From Oceanihabitans iliipiscarium (lineage in GTDB: Bacteria; Bacteroidota; Bacteroidia; Flavobacteriales; Flavobacteriaceae), in the NCBI RefSeq assembly GCF_042686125.1, contig NZ_JBHUOV010000001.1, positions 1 through 64,000 of the forward strand: a stretch of DNA of 64,000 nucleotides, written 5' to 3'. How positions within the stretch are numbered: position 1 is the first letter of the stretch; each line of letters opens with the position of its first letter. A program made the position numbers and the translations under genes. The notes under the pieces are model-generated. The model did not search any database, was not told where the DNA came from, and saw only the letters and a program-made list of their open reading frames with translations. This document shows positions 26,453 to 33,115 of the stretch, piece after piece.

Positions 26453-27385
26453 ATGAATACAACAGATTTTACATACTTGCTTCAGCATCCTCAAGAAGTT
26501 ACAGCATCACAAACCGAAGCTTTAAAATCGGTTATTGACAGCTTTCCGTATTGCCAATCTGCTCGAGCTATTTATTTAAAAGGCTTAAAAAACAAAGAAA
26601 GTTTCAATTATAACCAAGCTCTAAAAACAACAGCTAGTTATACTACAGATCGCAGTATTTTATTCGATTATATTACATCTCAAGAATTTCTACAAAATGA
26701 AATCTCTCATCACATCAAACAAAACAACGAACACTTAAAAAATATTGATATTGATGTAGAAGACATTTCTATTCATAAAAGTGTAACCATTGATGATGCA
26801 TTAAAACAACAAATAAAAGACACGACAGGTGTTTTAGACCCTGAATTATTCCAGCCAAAAGTCGAACGTTCTAAAATTGCAAATTTCAATTTAGACACCT
26901 CGCAAACCATAGAAGAATCAAAAGAAAGTAACCAAGACCAAACACTTACTCCTAATGAAATTTTAAATCTTGGTAAACCCCTTCAATTCGATTTAAACGA
27001 AAGACATTCATTCAACGAATGGCTAAATTTAACACGCTTCTCTCCTATTAATCGCGAAACAGAGAAAGATCAAAAAAACACTGAAAAACCAAAATCAAAG
27101 CGCGATAAAAAGTTTGAACTTATTGATAAATTCATCACAAAAAACCCTAAACTCAAACCTAGCAAATCCGCAAGCCCCAACACAAATATTGCTGAAGCGC
27201 AAATGATACAGCCAGAAGCACTCATGACAGAAACACTGGCACGAATTTATCTGGAACAAAAAAACTACAAAAAAGCCATACAATCTTATAAAATATTAAG
27301 TTTGAAATATCCAGAAAAAAGTGGTTTCTTTGCAGACCAAATTAAAGCAGTAAAACAATTACAAGAACAAAACAATAAAGAATAA
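26453..27385 (+). CDS. TPR-containing protein of the lptE-secG cluster
   Basis: 310 residues, no signal peptide. The N-terminal part (about 1-90) is helical with YLLQHPQEVT and SFPYCQSARAIYLKGL. A charged, low-complexity middle is rich in K, E, N and S. One clear tetratricopeptide unit is near the C-terminus (LARIYLEQKNYKKAIQSYKILSL, about 263-285). It is probably cytosolic and acts as a scaffold; the partner is unknown. The stop overlaps the secG start (TAATG), indicating translational coupling with the Sec translocon subunit. Confidence 0.7.
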   Translation: MNTTDFTYLLQHPQEVTASQTEALKSVIDSFPYCQSARAIYLKGLKNKESFNYNQALKTTASYTTDRSILFDYITSQEFLQNEISHHIKQNNEHLKNIDIDVEDISIHKSVTIDDALKQQIKDTTGVLDPELFQPKVERSKIANFNLDTSQTIEESKESNQDQTLTPNEILNLGKPLQFDLNERHSFNEWLNLTRFSPINRETEKDQKNTEKPKSKRDKKFELIDKFITKNPKLKPSKSASPNTNIAEAQMIQPEALMTETLARIYLEQKNYKKAIQSYKILSLKYPEKSGFFADQIKAVKQLQEQNNKE

Positions 27386-27735
27386 TGAGTACGTTTACTA
27401 TATTTTTAGCATTAATCGTAGTTGTAGCATTCTTACTAATCGTAGTAATTATGGTACAAAACCCTAAAGGAGGCGGATTATCATCATCGTTCGGTGGTGG
27501 AGGTACACAACAATTAGGTGGTGTTCAAAAAACAACCGACTTTTTAGATAAAAGTACATGGACCCTTGCAACTATTATGGTTGTCTTAATTTTAGTGTCT
27601 AACGTCACTATTAATAGAGGAACTGGAACTGTAGATTCTAAAGCATTAGATACTGAGGCTATTACTCAACCTGTAATTCCAACAGCTCCTGCTCAAACAG
27701 ACAACACTACAGCTACAGATTCTGTAGGTAAATAA
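27385..27735 (+). CDS. secG: SecG, preprotein translocase subunit
   Basis: 116 residues with two membrane helices (about 4-24 and 54-73) joined by a Gly-rich loop MVQNPKGGGLSSSFGGGGTQQLGG, the SecG hallmark (VMLQ..kG.GLsssfGG). The C-terminal tail is polar and Thr/Pro rich. SecG is the small non-essential partner of SecYE that promotes SecA-driven export. A terminator follows within 30 nt. Confidence 0.95.
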   Translation: MSTFTIFLALIVVVAFLLIVVIMVQNPKGGGLSSSFGGGGTQQLGGVQKTTDFLDKSTWTLATIMVVLILVSNVTINRGTGTVDSKALDTEAITQPVIPTAPAQTDNTTATDSVGK

Positions 27736-27755
27736 TCTGTAATAAATACAATTTT

Positions 27756-27784
27756 AAATGCCAGCCTTCGAGTTGGCATTTTTT
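27756..27784 (+). terminator. Terminator after secG
   Basis: AAATGCCA (27756-27763) pairs with TGGCATTT (27774-27781) around a short loop, followed by T residues. It ends the miaB-to-secG run. Confidence 0.75.
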
Positions 27785-27785
27785 G

Positions 27786-27897
27786 TTTTTGGGCGCTACC
27801 AAGCTACAAACCTGTTTATAGCTTGGTCGTGCTTTCACTAGTCGCTTCCAAACAAAATAGTTTGGCGAGCTCCAAAAAAAGCTCAATCACTAACGCA
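27786..27897 (+). repeat. Structured intergenic repeat, copy B
   Basis: This copy begins TTTTTGGGCG and ends CAATCACTAACGC. Inside are a 9-bp hairpin ACCAAGCTA / TAGCTTGGT (27797-27826), the block GTCGTGCTTTCACTAGTCGC, a hairpin CCAAAC / TTTGG, and GAGC / GCTC arms. The central block and the right end match copy C closely (GTCGxGCTTTC..., GAGCTxCAAxAAA, TCAATCxCTAAxGCA) and the ends match copy A. Confidence 0.7.
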
Positions 27898-27940
27898 AAC
27901 TGAAAGTTTGTCAGTCAAAATGTATTGGCACATTTTTAGC

Positions 27941-27958
27941 TTAATGCTTTAGCATTAA
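27941..27958. promoter_or_regulatory. Palindrome upstream of groES, candidate operator
   Basis: TTAATGCT-TT-AGCATTAA is a perfect 8-bp inverted repeat 33 bp before the groES start. A TTG at 27925-27927 lies about where a -33 element would be for a poor -7 match inside the palindrome (TAGCATTA). No CIRCE element is present. The operator role is inferred from position and symmetry only. Confidence 0.4.
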
Positions 27959-27990
27959 AACAATTCTAATTATTAATTAAAACACATACA

Positions 27991-28269
27991 ATGAGTAAAA
28001 TAAACATTAAACCGCTTGCAGATCGTGTTCTAGTAGAACCGCTTCCAGCGGAAACACAAACCGCTTCGGGATTATTCATTCCAGATTCAGCTCAAGAAAA
28101 ACAACACAAAGGCACTATTATGGCAGTTGGTAATGGTAAAAAAGACGAACCACTTACTGTAAAAGTAGGAGACACAGTGCTTTATGGTAAATATTCTGGA
28201 AATGAAATAAAATTAGATGGTAAAGATTATCTCATGATGCGAGAGGAAGATATTATGGCAATCATTTAG
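27991..28269 (+). CDS. groES: GroES co-chaperonin
   Basis: 92 residues, full length. It has KPLADRVLVEP at the start, the mobile loop region ETQTASGLFIPDSAQEKQHKG, GDTVLYGKYSGNEIKLDG and the C-terminal MMREEDIMAII. It caps the GroEL cavity as a heptamer. It is followed by groEL after 102 nt that contain a pair of hairpins. Confidence 0.98.
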   Translation: MSKINIKPLADRVLVEPLPAETQTASGLFIPDSAQEKQHKGTIMAVGNGKKDEPLTVKVGDTVLYGKYSGNEIKLDGKDYLMMREEDIMAII

Positions 28270-28270
28270 A

Positions 28271-28351
28271 CTGTCATTCCGCACTCGATGCGGAATCTAA
28301 AAAAACAGATAATTAATTTCAATTAATAAGATTTCCGCTTTCGCGGGAACA
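28271..28351. repeat. Paired palindromes between groES and groEL
   Basis: Two hairpins face each other. The left has perfect 8-bp arms ATTCCGCA / TGCGGAAT (28276-28296); the right has TTTCCGC / GCGGGAA arms (28332-28349, one G-T pair). Their outer parts are related by inversion (GTCATTCC on the left, GGGAACA on the right; TCTAA / AGAT inside), so together they form a BIME-like unit of the REP kind seen in flavobacterial genomes. It sits inside an operon, where such hairpins often protect the upstream mRNA. Confidence 0.65.
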
Positions 28352-28371
28352 ATAAAATTAAAATTTCAAAA

Positions 28372-30009
28372 ATGGCAAAAGATATAAAATTTGATATAGA
28401 AGCACGTGACGGTTTAAAGCGTGGTGTTGATGCATTAGCAGATGCAGTAAAAGTTACTTTAGGACCTAAAGGACGTAATGTAATTATAAGTAGAAGTTTT
28501 GGCGCTCCTCAAGTCACTAAAGATGGAGTCACTGTTGCAAAAGAAGTAGAATTAGAAGATGCCCTAGAAAATATGGGCGCGCAAATGGTAAAAGAAGTTG
28601 CTAGTAAAACCAACGATTTAGCTGGTGATGGTACAACTACTGCAACCGTTTTAGCTCAAGCTATTGTAAAAGAAGGCCTAAAAAATGTCGCAGCTGGTGC
28701 AAATCCTATGGATTTAAAACGTGGTATTGATAAGGCGGTTTCAGCGATTGTTGAAGACCTTGAAAAACAAGCTAAAAAAGTAGGTAACTCTTCAGATAAA
28801 ATTAAGCAAGTCGCTTCAATTTCTGCGAATAACGACGATGTTATAGGAGATTTAATCGCTAATGCTTTTGGAAAAGTAGGTAAAGAAGGTGTAATTACTG
28901 TAGAAGAAGCTAAAGGTACAGACACCTATGTGGATGTTGTAGAAGGCATGCAGTTTGATAGAGGCTACCTTTCGCCTTACTTTGTAACAGATAGTGAGAA
29001 AATGATTGTCGATTTAGAGAATCCTTATATCTTATTGTTTGATAAAAAAGTATCAACAATGAAAGATTTACTACCAGTTTTAGAACCAGTAGCACAATCT
29101 GGAAAACCTTTATTAATTGTTGCTGAAGATGTAGATGGTGAAGCCTTAGCGACTTTAGTAGTAAACAAGTTACGTGGTTCTTTAAAAATAGCTGCTGTAA
29201 AAGCGCCAGGTTTTGGAGACAGACGTAAAGCAATGCTTGAGGATATTGCAATTTTAACTGGAGGAACAGTCGTATCTGAAGAGCGTGGATTTACCTTAGA
29301 AAATACCACTTTAGATATGCTTGGTACTGCTGAACGTATTACCATTGACAAAGACAATACAACTGTTGTAAATGGTTCTGGCGACAAAAACATGATAAAA
29401 AATCGTGTCAACCAAATCAAATCTCAGATAGAAACCACAACAAGTGATTATGATAAAGAAAAGCTTCAAGAACGTTTAGCAAAATTAGCTGGAGGTGTTG
29501 CCGTACTTTATGTTGGTGCTGCTAGCGAAGTTGAAATGAAAGAAAAGAAAGATCGTGTTGATGATGCCTTACATGCTACTCGTGCAGCTGTAGAAGAAGG
29601 TATCGTTGCTGGTGGTGGAGTTGCTTTAGTTCGTGCTAAAAAAGTGCTTGAAAAAATTACAACAGAAAACCTAGATGAAGTTACTGGTATTCAAATTGTA
29701 GCTCGTGCTATTGAAGCACCTTTACGTACGATTGTAGAAAATGCAGGTGGAGAAGGCAGTGTAGTTGTTGCTAAAGTTAAAGAAGGTAAAAAAGATTTTG
29801 GTTATGATGCAAAAACTGAATCTTATGTTGACATGCTTAAAGCTGGTATTATCGATCCTAAAAAAGTAACACGTATTGCTTTAGAAAATGCTGCTTCAGT
29901 TGCAGGTATGATTCTAACAACGGAGTGTGCTTTAATTGATATTAAAGAAGATGCTCCTGCTGGTGGTATGCCTCCAGGAATGGGTGGCGGTATGCCAGGA
30001 ATGATGTAA
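28372..30009 (+). CDS. groEL: GroEL chaperonin
   Basis: 545 residues, the normal length, with all family motifs: the nucleotide site VTLGPKGRNV, DGVTVAKE and NDLAGDGTTTATVLA; the hinge and apical domain (VVEGMQFDRGYLSPYFVT, KAPGFGDRRKAMLEDIA); ERLAKLAGGVAV; and the C-terminal Gly-Met tail GGMPPGMGGGMPGMM. It forms the tetradecameric folding chamber with GroES. Only one groEL copy is seen here. Two terminator-like hairpins follow. Confidence 0.99.
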   Translation: MAKDIKFDIEARDGLKRGVDALADAVKVTLGPKGRNVIISRSFGAPQVTKDGVTVAKEVELEDALENMGAQMVKEVASKTNDLAGDGTTTATVLAQAIVKEGLKNVAAGANPMDLKRGIDKAVSAIVEDLEKQAKKVGNSSDKIKQVASISANNDDVIGDLIANAFGKVGKEGVITVEEAKGTDTYVDVVEGMQFDRGYLSPYFVTDSEKMIVDLENPYILLFDKKVSTMKDLLPVLEPVAQSGKPLLIVAEDVDGEALATLVVNKLRGSLKIAAVKAPGFGDRRKAMLEDIAILTGGTVVSEERGFTLENTTLDMLGTAERITIDKDNTTVVNGSGDKNMIKNRVNQIKSQIETTTSDYDKEKLQERLAKLAGGVAVLYVGAASEVEMKEKKDRVDDALHATRAAVEEGIVAGGGVALVRAKKVLEKITTENLDEVTGIQIVARAIEAPLRTIVENAGGEGSVVVAKVKEGKKDFGYDAKTESYVDMLKAGIIDPKKVTRIALENAASVAGMILTTECALIDIKEDAPAGGMPPGMGGGMPGMM

Positions 30010-30033
30010 ACATAACAATTTCAAGAATAAAGT

Positions 30034-30064
30034 AAAGCCTTTGATTTCTATCAAAGGCTTTCTT
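30034..30064 (+). terminator. Terminator after groEL
   Basis: AAAGCCTTTGA and TCAAAGGCTTT form an 11-bp stem around TTTCTA, followed by a T-rich stretch, 25 nt after the groEL stop. Confidence 0.85.
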
Positions 30065-30084
30065 ATACTTATTCACTTTAAACG

Positions 30085-30120
30085 ATAAAACCACCTTTTT
30101 TAAGGGTGGTTTTTGTTTTT
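30085..30120. terminator. Second hairpin, terminator for either strand
   Basis: AAAACCACC and GGTGGTTTT surround a T-rich loop; T runs on the plus side and A runs on the other side allow function for groEL or for the small minus-strand gene at 30158-30244. Confidence 0.65.
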
Positions 30121-30157
30121 CATAATTGGGGTTTATACTTGATAAACCAAACACAAA

Positions 30158-30244
30158 CTACTTCTTCTTAGTAGAAGCCTGTGGAGTCTTTTTTACCGCT
30201 TGTTTTGGTAAAACCGACTTACTTTTCGACTTTGTTTGTCCCAT
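30158..30244 (-). CDS. Very small basic protein, 28 residues
   Basis: A minus-strand ATG at 30244 opens a 28-codon frame ending TAG. The peptide starts MGQTKSKSKS and ends ASTKKK; it has about nine Lys, no acidic residue, and is rich in Ser, Thr, Gln and Pro. It fills an otherwise empty 370-bp gap, faces a terminator hairpin downstream, and resembles the short, Lys-rich, disordered peptides I have seen annotated in other Flavobacteriaceae; that memory is not proof. There is no clear promoter. Possible roles include RNA or ribosome binding, or it may be a chance frame. Confidence 0.45.
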   Translation of the reverse strand: MGQTKSKSKSVLPKQAVKKTPQASTKKK

Positions 30245-30380
30245 AATATATATAATTTAAGACTGATATAAATGTATGTATTATTACGATCCGTGATATT
30301 TTTATTGGCAAAAATTTAACTAAAAAAAGTAATAAAAAATTCTGATTTTTATTTTATAACTTTAGACAAATCCTCCTGAT

Positions 30381-31028
30381 ATGAAAAAAATAAATTGGCA
30401 GTACACCTTTGGCGAGATCTTAATCGTAATTATTGGTATCACTATTGCATTTAGCATGAATAAATGTGCACAAGATACTAAAGACCAACAGCAAAAAAAC
30501 CAATATCTCACCAATATTAAAAATGATGTCACTTCAGACAAGCTACAACTGGTAAAAAACAATGAAGAAATTAATGAAAAGTTAAACCTAACTAGTGAAA
30601 TTATTCCTTTACTTGCAACAGATAGTCCTGAGAAAATGCAAATCATTGGGAAAATTTTTAAAGTTGCTAATGTTACTAACTTCACACCAAACAACATCAC
30701 ATATCAAACACTTATTAATTCTGGTGATTTAAAACTTATTGATGATTTTGAGCTTAAAAAAGCCATCGAATTACATTATGCTAATTATGATATCATGTTT
30801 AAAGATTATGAACGTCAAGAAACCATACATAAAGAGTATTTAGGCCCTTATTTTATTAATAATGCCGATTATGATGCCATGAGAAAAGGACAATTTGCCT
30901 TTAGTAATGAAAAGCTTTTAAAAAACATTATGCAGAGTATGAATGGCTCGTTTATGTTTAAACAAAGAGCAACCGAGAAGGCAATTAAAAGTTGCGATAG
31001 TTTACTCCGTGTTTTAGAAAAGTTTTAA
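30381..31028 (+). CDS. DUF6090-like single-pass membrane protein
   Basis: 215 residues. The N-terminus FGEILIVIIGITIAFSMNKCAQD (residues 10-32) is one membrane helix and matches the opening of DUF6090 proteins (GEI-hydrophobic-GI-IAFxxN). The remaining ~180 residues are soluble and helical, with YLTNIKNDVTSDKLQL and YQTLINSGDLKLIDDFELKKAIELHYANYD, both also typical of that family. The function of the family is unknown. The stop codon overlaps the stop of the convergent GIY-YIG-like gene within TTAA. Confidence 0.75.
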   Translation: MKKINWQYTFGEILIVIIGITIAFSMNKCAQDTKDQQQKNQYLTNIKNDVTSDKLQLVKNNEEINEKLNLTSEIIPLLATDSPEKMQIIGKIFKVANVTNFTPNNITYQTLINSGDLKLIDDFELKKAIELHYANYDIMFKDYERQETIHKEYLGPYFINNADYDAMRKGQFAFSNEKLLKNIMQSMNGSFMFKQRATEKAIKSCDSLLRVLEKF

Positions 31029-31375
31029 TTAAACCAAACGGCATAACGCTGGCGTCGTAATTCTAAAGCTAAGGCTTCTTCCTTCTTAAGTGCTTCTGCT
31101 CTTGTGGCTATTGGGCCAATATGATTGTATAAGCTTGGTCGAAGATATAGTCCGTACTTCTCAACAATTTTTGATGACAACTTATAACCTTTTTTATTTC
31201 TATATCCAGTTTTATGTTGCTCAAATCGTTCTTTAGGTGTTTTACTAGTCATACCAACATACAAACATTGTAATACACCATTAAATTGCGGATTGGCATT
31301 TCTAAACTTTGCATTTTCAGTGTAAACGCGTTTAGACAACTCTATAACATAAATACGATATTCCGTTTTTGCCAT
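31025..31375 (-). CDS. GIY-YIG-like nuclease-fold protein
   Basis: 116 residues. RIYVIEL (about residue 7) and CLYVGMTSKTPKERFEQHK (about 37-55) match the GIY and YIG strands followed by the R...F..H helix. A later Glu-containing helix (ATRAEALKKEEALALELRRQRYAVW) matches the conserved metal-binding Glu helix. Single-domain GIY-YIG proteins of this kind (UPF0213-like) have no settled role; some are nucleases. An unusual 25-residue insert lies between the two strands. The 3' end overlaps the neighbour by 4 nt. Confidence 0.6.
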   Translation of the reverse strand: MAKTEYRIYVIELSKRVYTENAKFRNANPQFNGVLQCLYVGMTSKTPKERFEQHKTGYRNKKGYKLSSKIVEKYGLYLRPSLYNHIGPIATRAEALKKEEALALELRRQRYAVWFN

Positions 31376-31388
31376 AATTTAGAGGATA

Positions 31389-32654
31389 TTATCTTTTTGG
31401 GTAACGCTCTACATCTTTATACTGCCAAATAAGATTCACAATTTGCCATTTACCATCTAATCGGATTAAATGCAAATACTCTACCCAATTATCAGAAACC
31501 AATTTCACATTAGCAATGCGATCATAAATATCTAGTATTTCAATCTGATTATTTGGCTTGAATGGAAATTTAGTATTGGCTTTATTCCACGACTCAGCAA
31601 AGCGCATCATATCTTCTCTAGTCGTGGCATTGGCATATTCTGCTTTTAAATTTCTATCATAGCCAATAGTCACTTTATTTAAGCTATCATTCATGACTTC
31701 ATTCATTAATTCTGGTATCATTTTCTGAAGCGCCACTAAATAACCAAGTGATTTTTTTCTAATGTCTAATGAATCTTGTTGAGAAGCCACTTCTGCCATA
31801 ACGATAGCAGCATTAGAATAAATATTCCGCCTGTTGATTTCTTTTCCTTCAACATCAAATTGATTAAGTCCTATTTGATTTCCAATACTATCATACACTT
31901 TCTCTCCATAGGCAAATCCCCATTGATTCATAACTAAATCATCCTTTTCATCATGATAACTGTATTTAACGTGATTTAAATGTGCATCGTAAGTATCTTG
32001 ATAGGATGCGACTCCTACCGAATTTGCTTTAGGTTTAAAATTAGCATCCAAGTTATAATGTCCTTTAGGCACATCATTTTTATCAAGTAATATTCCTGTT
32101 GTACCAAATTCAAAATAAGGCGAAACATTAACAGCTTCTCCTGCTAAATTAAATCGCTCTTCCACAATAAATTCCTGATGCTTTTTCCAGCGATATTCAG
32201 AAACTTTCCATGAAGACTCCATCCGTTTATTTTCAATATCATAAAACACGAGTTGGTACTTAAATCCATCTTTATCATAAGAAAACACTTCTTTATAAAC
32301 CTCACGATCGTTGGTGATTCTTTTATTATTTATATCATAAAAAACTCTAATCTCATCCCTATCAGAATATGAAATTGACATTCTATAAACACCAATAGAA
32401 GCTAAAGGGTGTCGTCTTTCTGTGTGATAATGGTTGTTGATTATTTGCACAAGCCTACCTGACGAATCATATGTAAACACATAATGCGACGTTGATGATG
32501 CCTCCGATTTATCTATTGGATGCGTGCCAACAAGCTGAATATATGGCGACACATGGTTATAGCGTAAATGCCTGAAATACTTTTCATCACTATTGTTTTG
32601 AGCACAGATAGTACTTGTCGCAATAAAAATAAATACGAGTTTTAATAGTTTCAT
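31389..32654 (-). CDS. Secreted protein with C-terminal lumazine-binding-like (NTF2) domain
   Basis: 421 residues from the ATG at 32654. A signal peptide (MKLLKLVFIFIATSTICAQ) precedes a beta-rich region (about 20-300) with YD-like strands (FTYDSSGRLVQIINNHYH, FYDIENKRMES). The last 90 residues (MRFAESWNKANTKFP... WVEYLHLIRLDGKWQIVNLIWQYK) match the NTF2-like / putative lumazine-binding family. A start at 32693 would fall inside the terminator of the gene before it, so it is rejected. Periplasmic or outer-membrane location is expected; the ligand is unknown. Confidence 0.65.
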   Translation of the reverse strand: MKLLKLVFIFIATSTICAQNNSDEKYFRHLRYNHVSPYIQLVGTHPIDKSEASSTSHYVFTYDSSGRLVQIINNHYHTERRHPLASIGVYRMSISYSDRDEIRVFYDINNKRITNDREVYKEVFSYDKDGFKYQLVFYDIENKRMESSWKVSEYRWKKHQEFIVEERFNLAGEAVNVSPYFEFGTTGILLDKNDVPKGHYNLDANFKPKANSVGVASYQDTYDAHLNHVKYSYHDEKDDLVMNQWGFAYGEKVYDSIGNQIGLNQFDVEGKEINRRNIYSNAAIVMAEVASQQDSLDIRKKSLGYLVALQKMIPELMNEVMNDSLNKVTIGYDRNLKAEYANATTREDMMRFAESWNKANTKFPFKPNNQIEILDIYDRIANVKLVSDNWVEYLHLIRLDGKWQIVNLIWQYKDVERYPKR

Positions 32655-32671
32655 AATATGTTTTTTGATTG

Positions 32672-32707
32672 ATAAAAAAAGTCCAGATATCATCTATCTG
32701 GACTTTA
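32672..32707 (-). terminator. Terminator of the metal-handling island
   Basis: A 12-bp stem AAAGTCCAGATA / TATCTGGACTTT with a 5-nt loop and a following T run on the minus strand. It is 5 nt past the stop of the HMA protein gene. Confidence 0.9.
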
Positions 32708-32711
32708 AAAT

Positions 32712-33068
32712 TTACTCTTTATGATCGTCTATCACTTCTTCATCTCGATACTTACAACAAGGATGCACAGTTGCATAAGCTTCGTCTGTTGCTTTTAGCT
32801 CTTTAGTGTCATGACCTACTGCTGTAATTCCTTTATGAATTTCATTTAAATTAGTCTTTTCCTCATTATAAATGAGTTGTAACTCATGGGTTTCGATACT
32901 CCAAATTGCAGATTTTACACCTTTAATTTTAAAGCATGCTTTTTCTATACGGTTTTTACACATACCACAAACACCATCAACTTCAATGGTTGCCTTTGCA
33001 TTTTTGTTTTGCGAAAATGATGTAATACCAACAAATAATAAAACGATTAATGCGATTATTTTTTTCAT
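32712..33068 (-). CDS. Exported heavy-metal-associated (HMA) domain protein
   Basis: 118 residues. A signal peptide (ending TSFSQN) is followed by an HMA/CopZ-like ferredoxin fold with metal-binding CGMC (about residues 36-39) and the expected VKSAIWSIETHELQL strand. The tail (HPCCKYRDEEVIDDHKE) adds a Cys pair and two His, possibly a second site. The motif is GVCGMCKNRI and not GMTCxxC. As an exported metallochaperone it would scavenge copper or another soft metal in the periplasm. It is last in a four-gene run with a TonB receptor, an HMA-MauE fusion and a HYC_CC_PP-type protein. Confidence 0.85.
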   Translation of the reverse strand: MKKIIALIVLLFVGITSFSQNKNAKATIEVDGVCGMCKNRIEKACFKIKGVKSAIWSIETHELQLIYNEEKTNLNEIHKGITAVGHDTKELKATDEAYATVHPCCKYRDEEVIDDHKE

Positions 33069-33115
33069 ATTGAATTGTTTTTTTCCACTAACGTAGACAT
33101 TTTTAATTAAACTAT

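Noticed and set aside
27900..27990. CIRCE element or other known heat-shock operator before groES
   Set aside because: No TTAGCACTC-N9-GAGTGCTAA or near match was found.
28656..29420. Several minus-strand frames opposite groEL
   Set aside because: They are shadows of the highly conserved groEL codons and have no start context or family features.
32655..32693. Longer start for the lumazine-binding-like protein at 32693
   Set aside because: It lies inside a perfect terminator hairpin and would place residues before the signal peptide.
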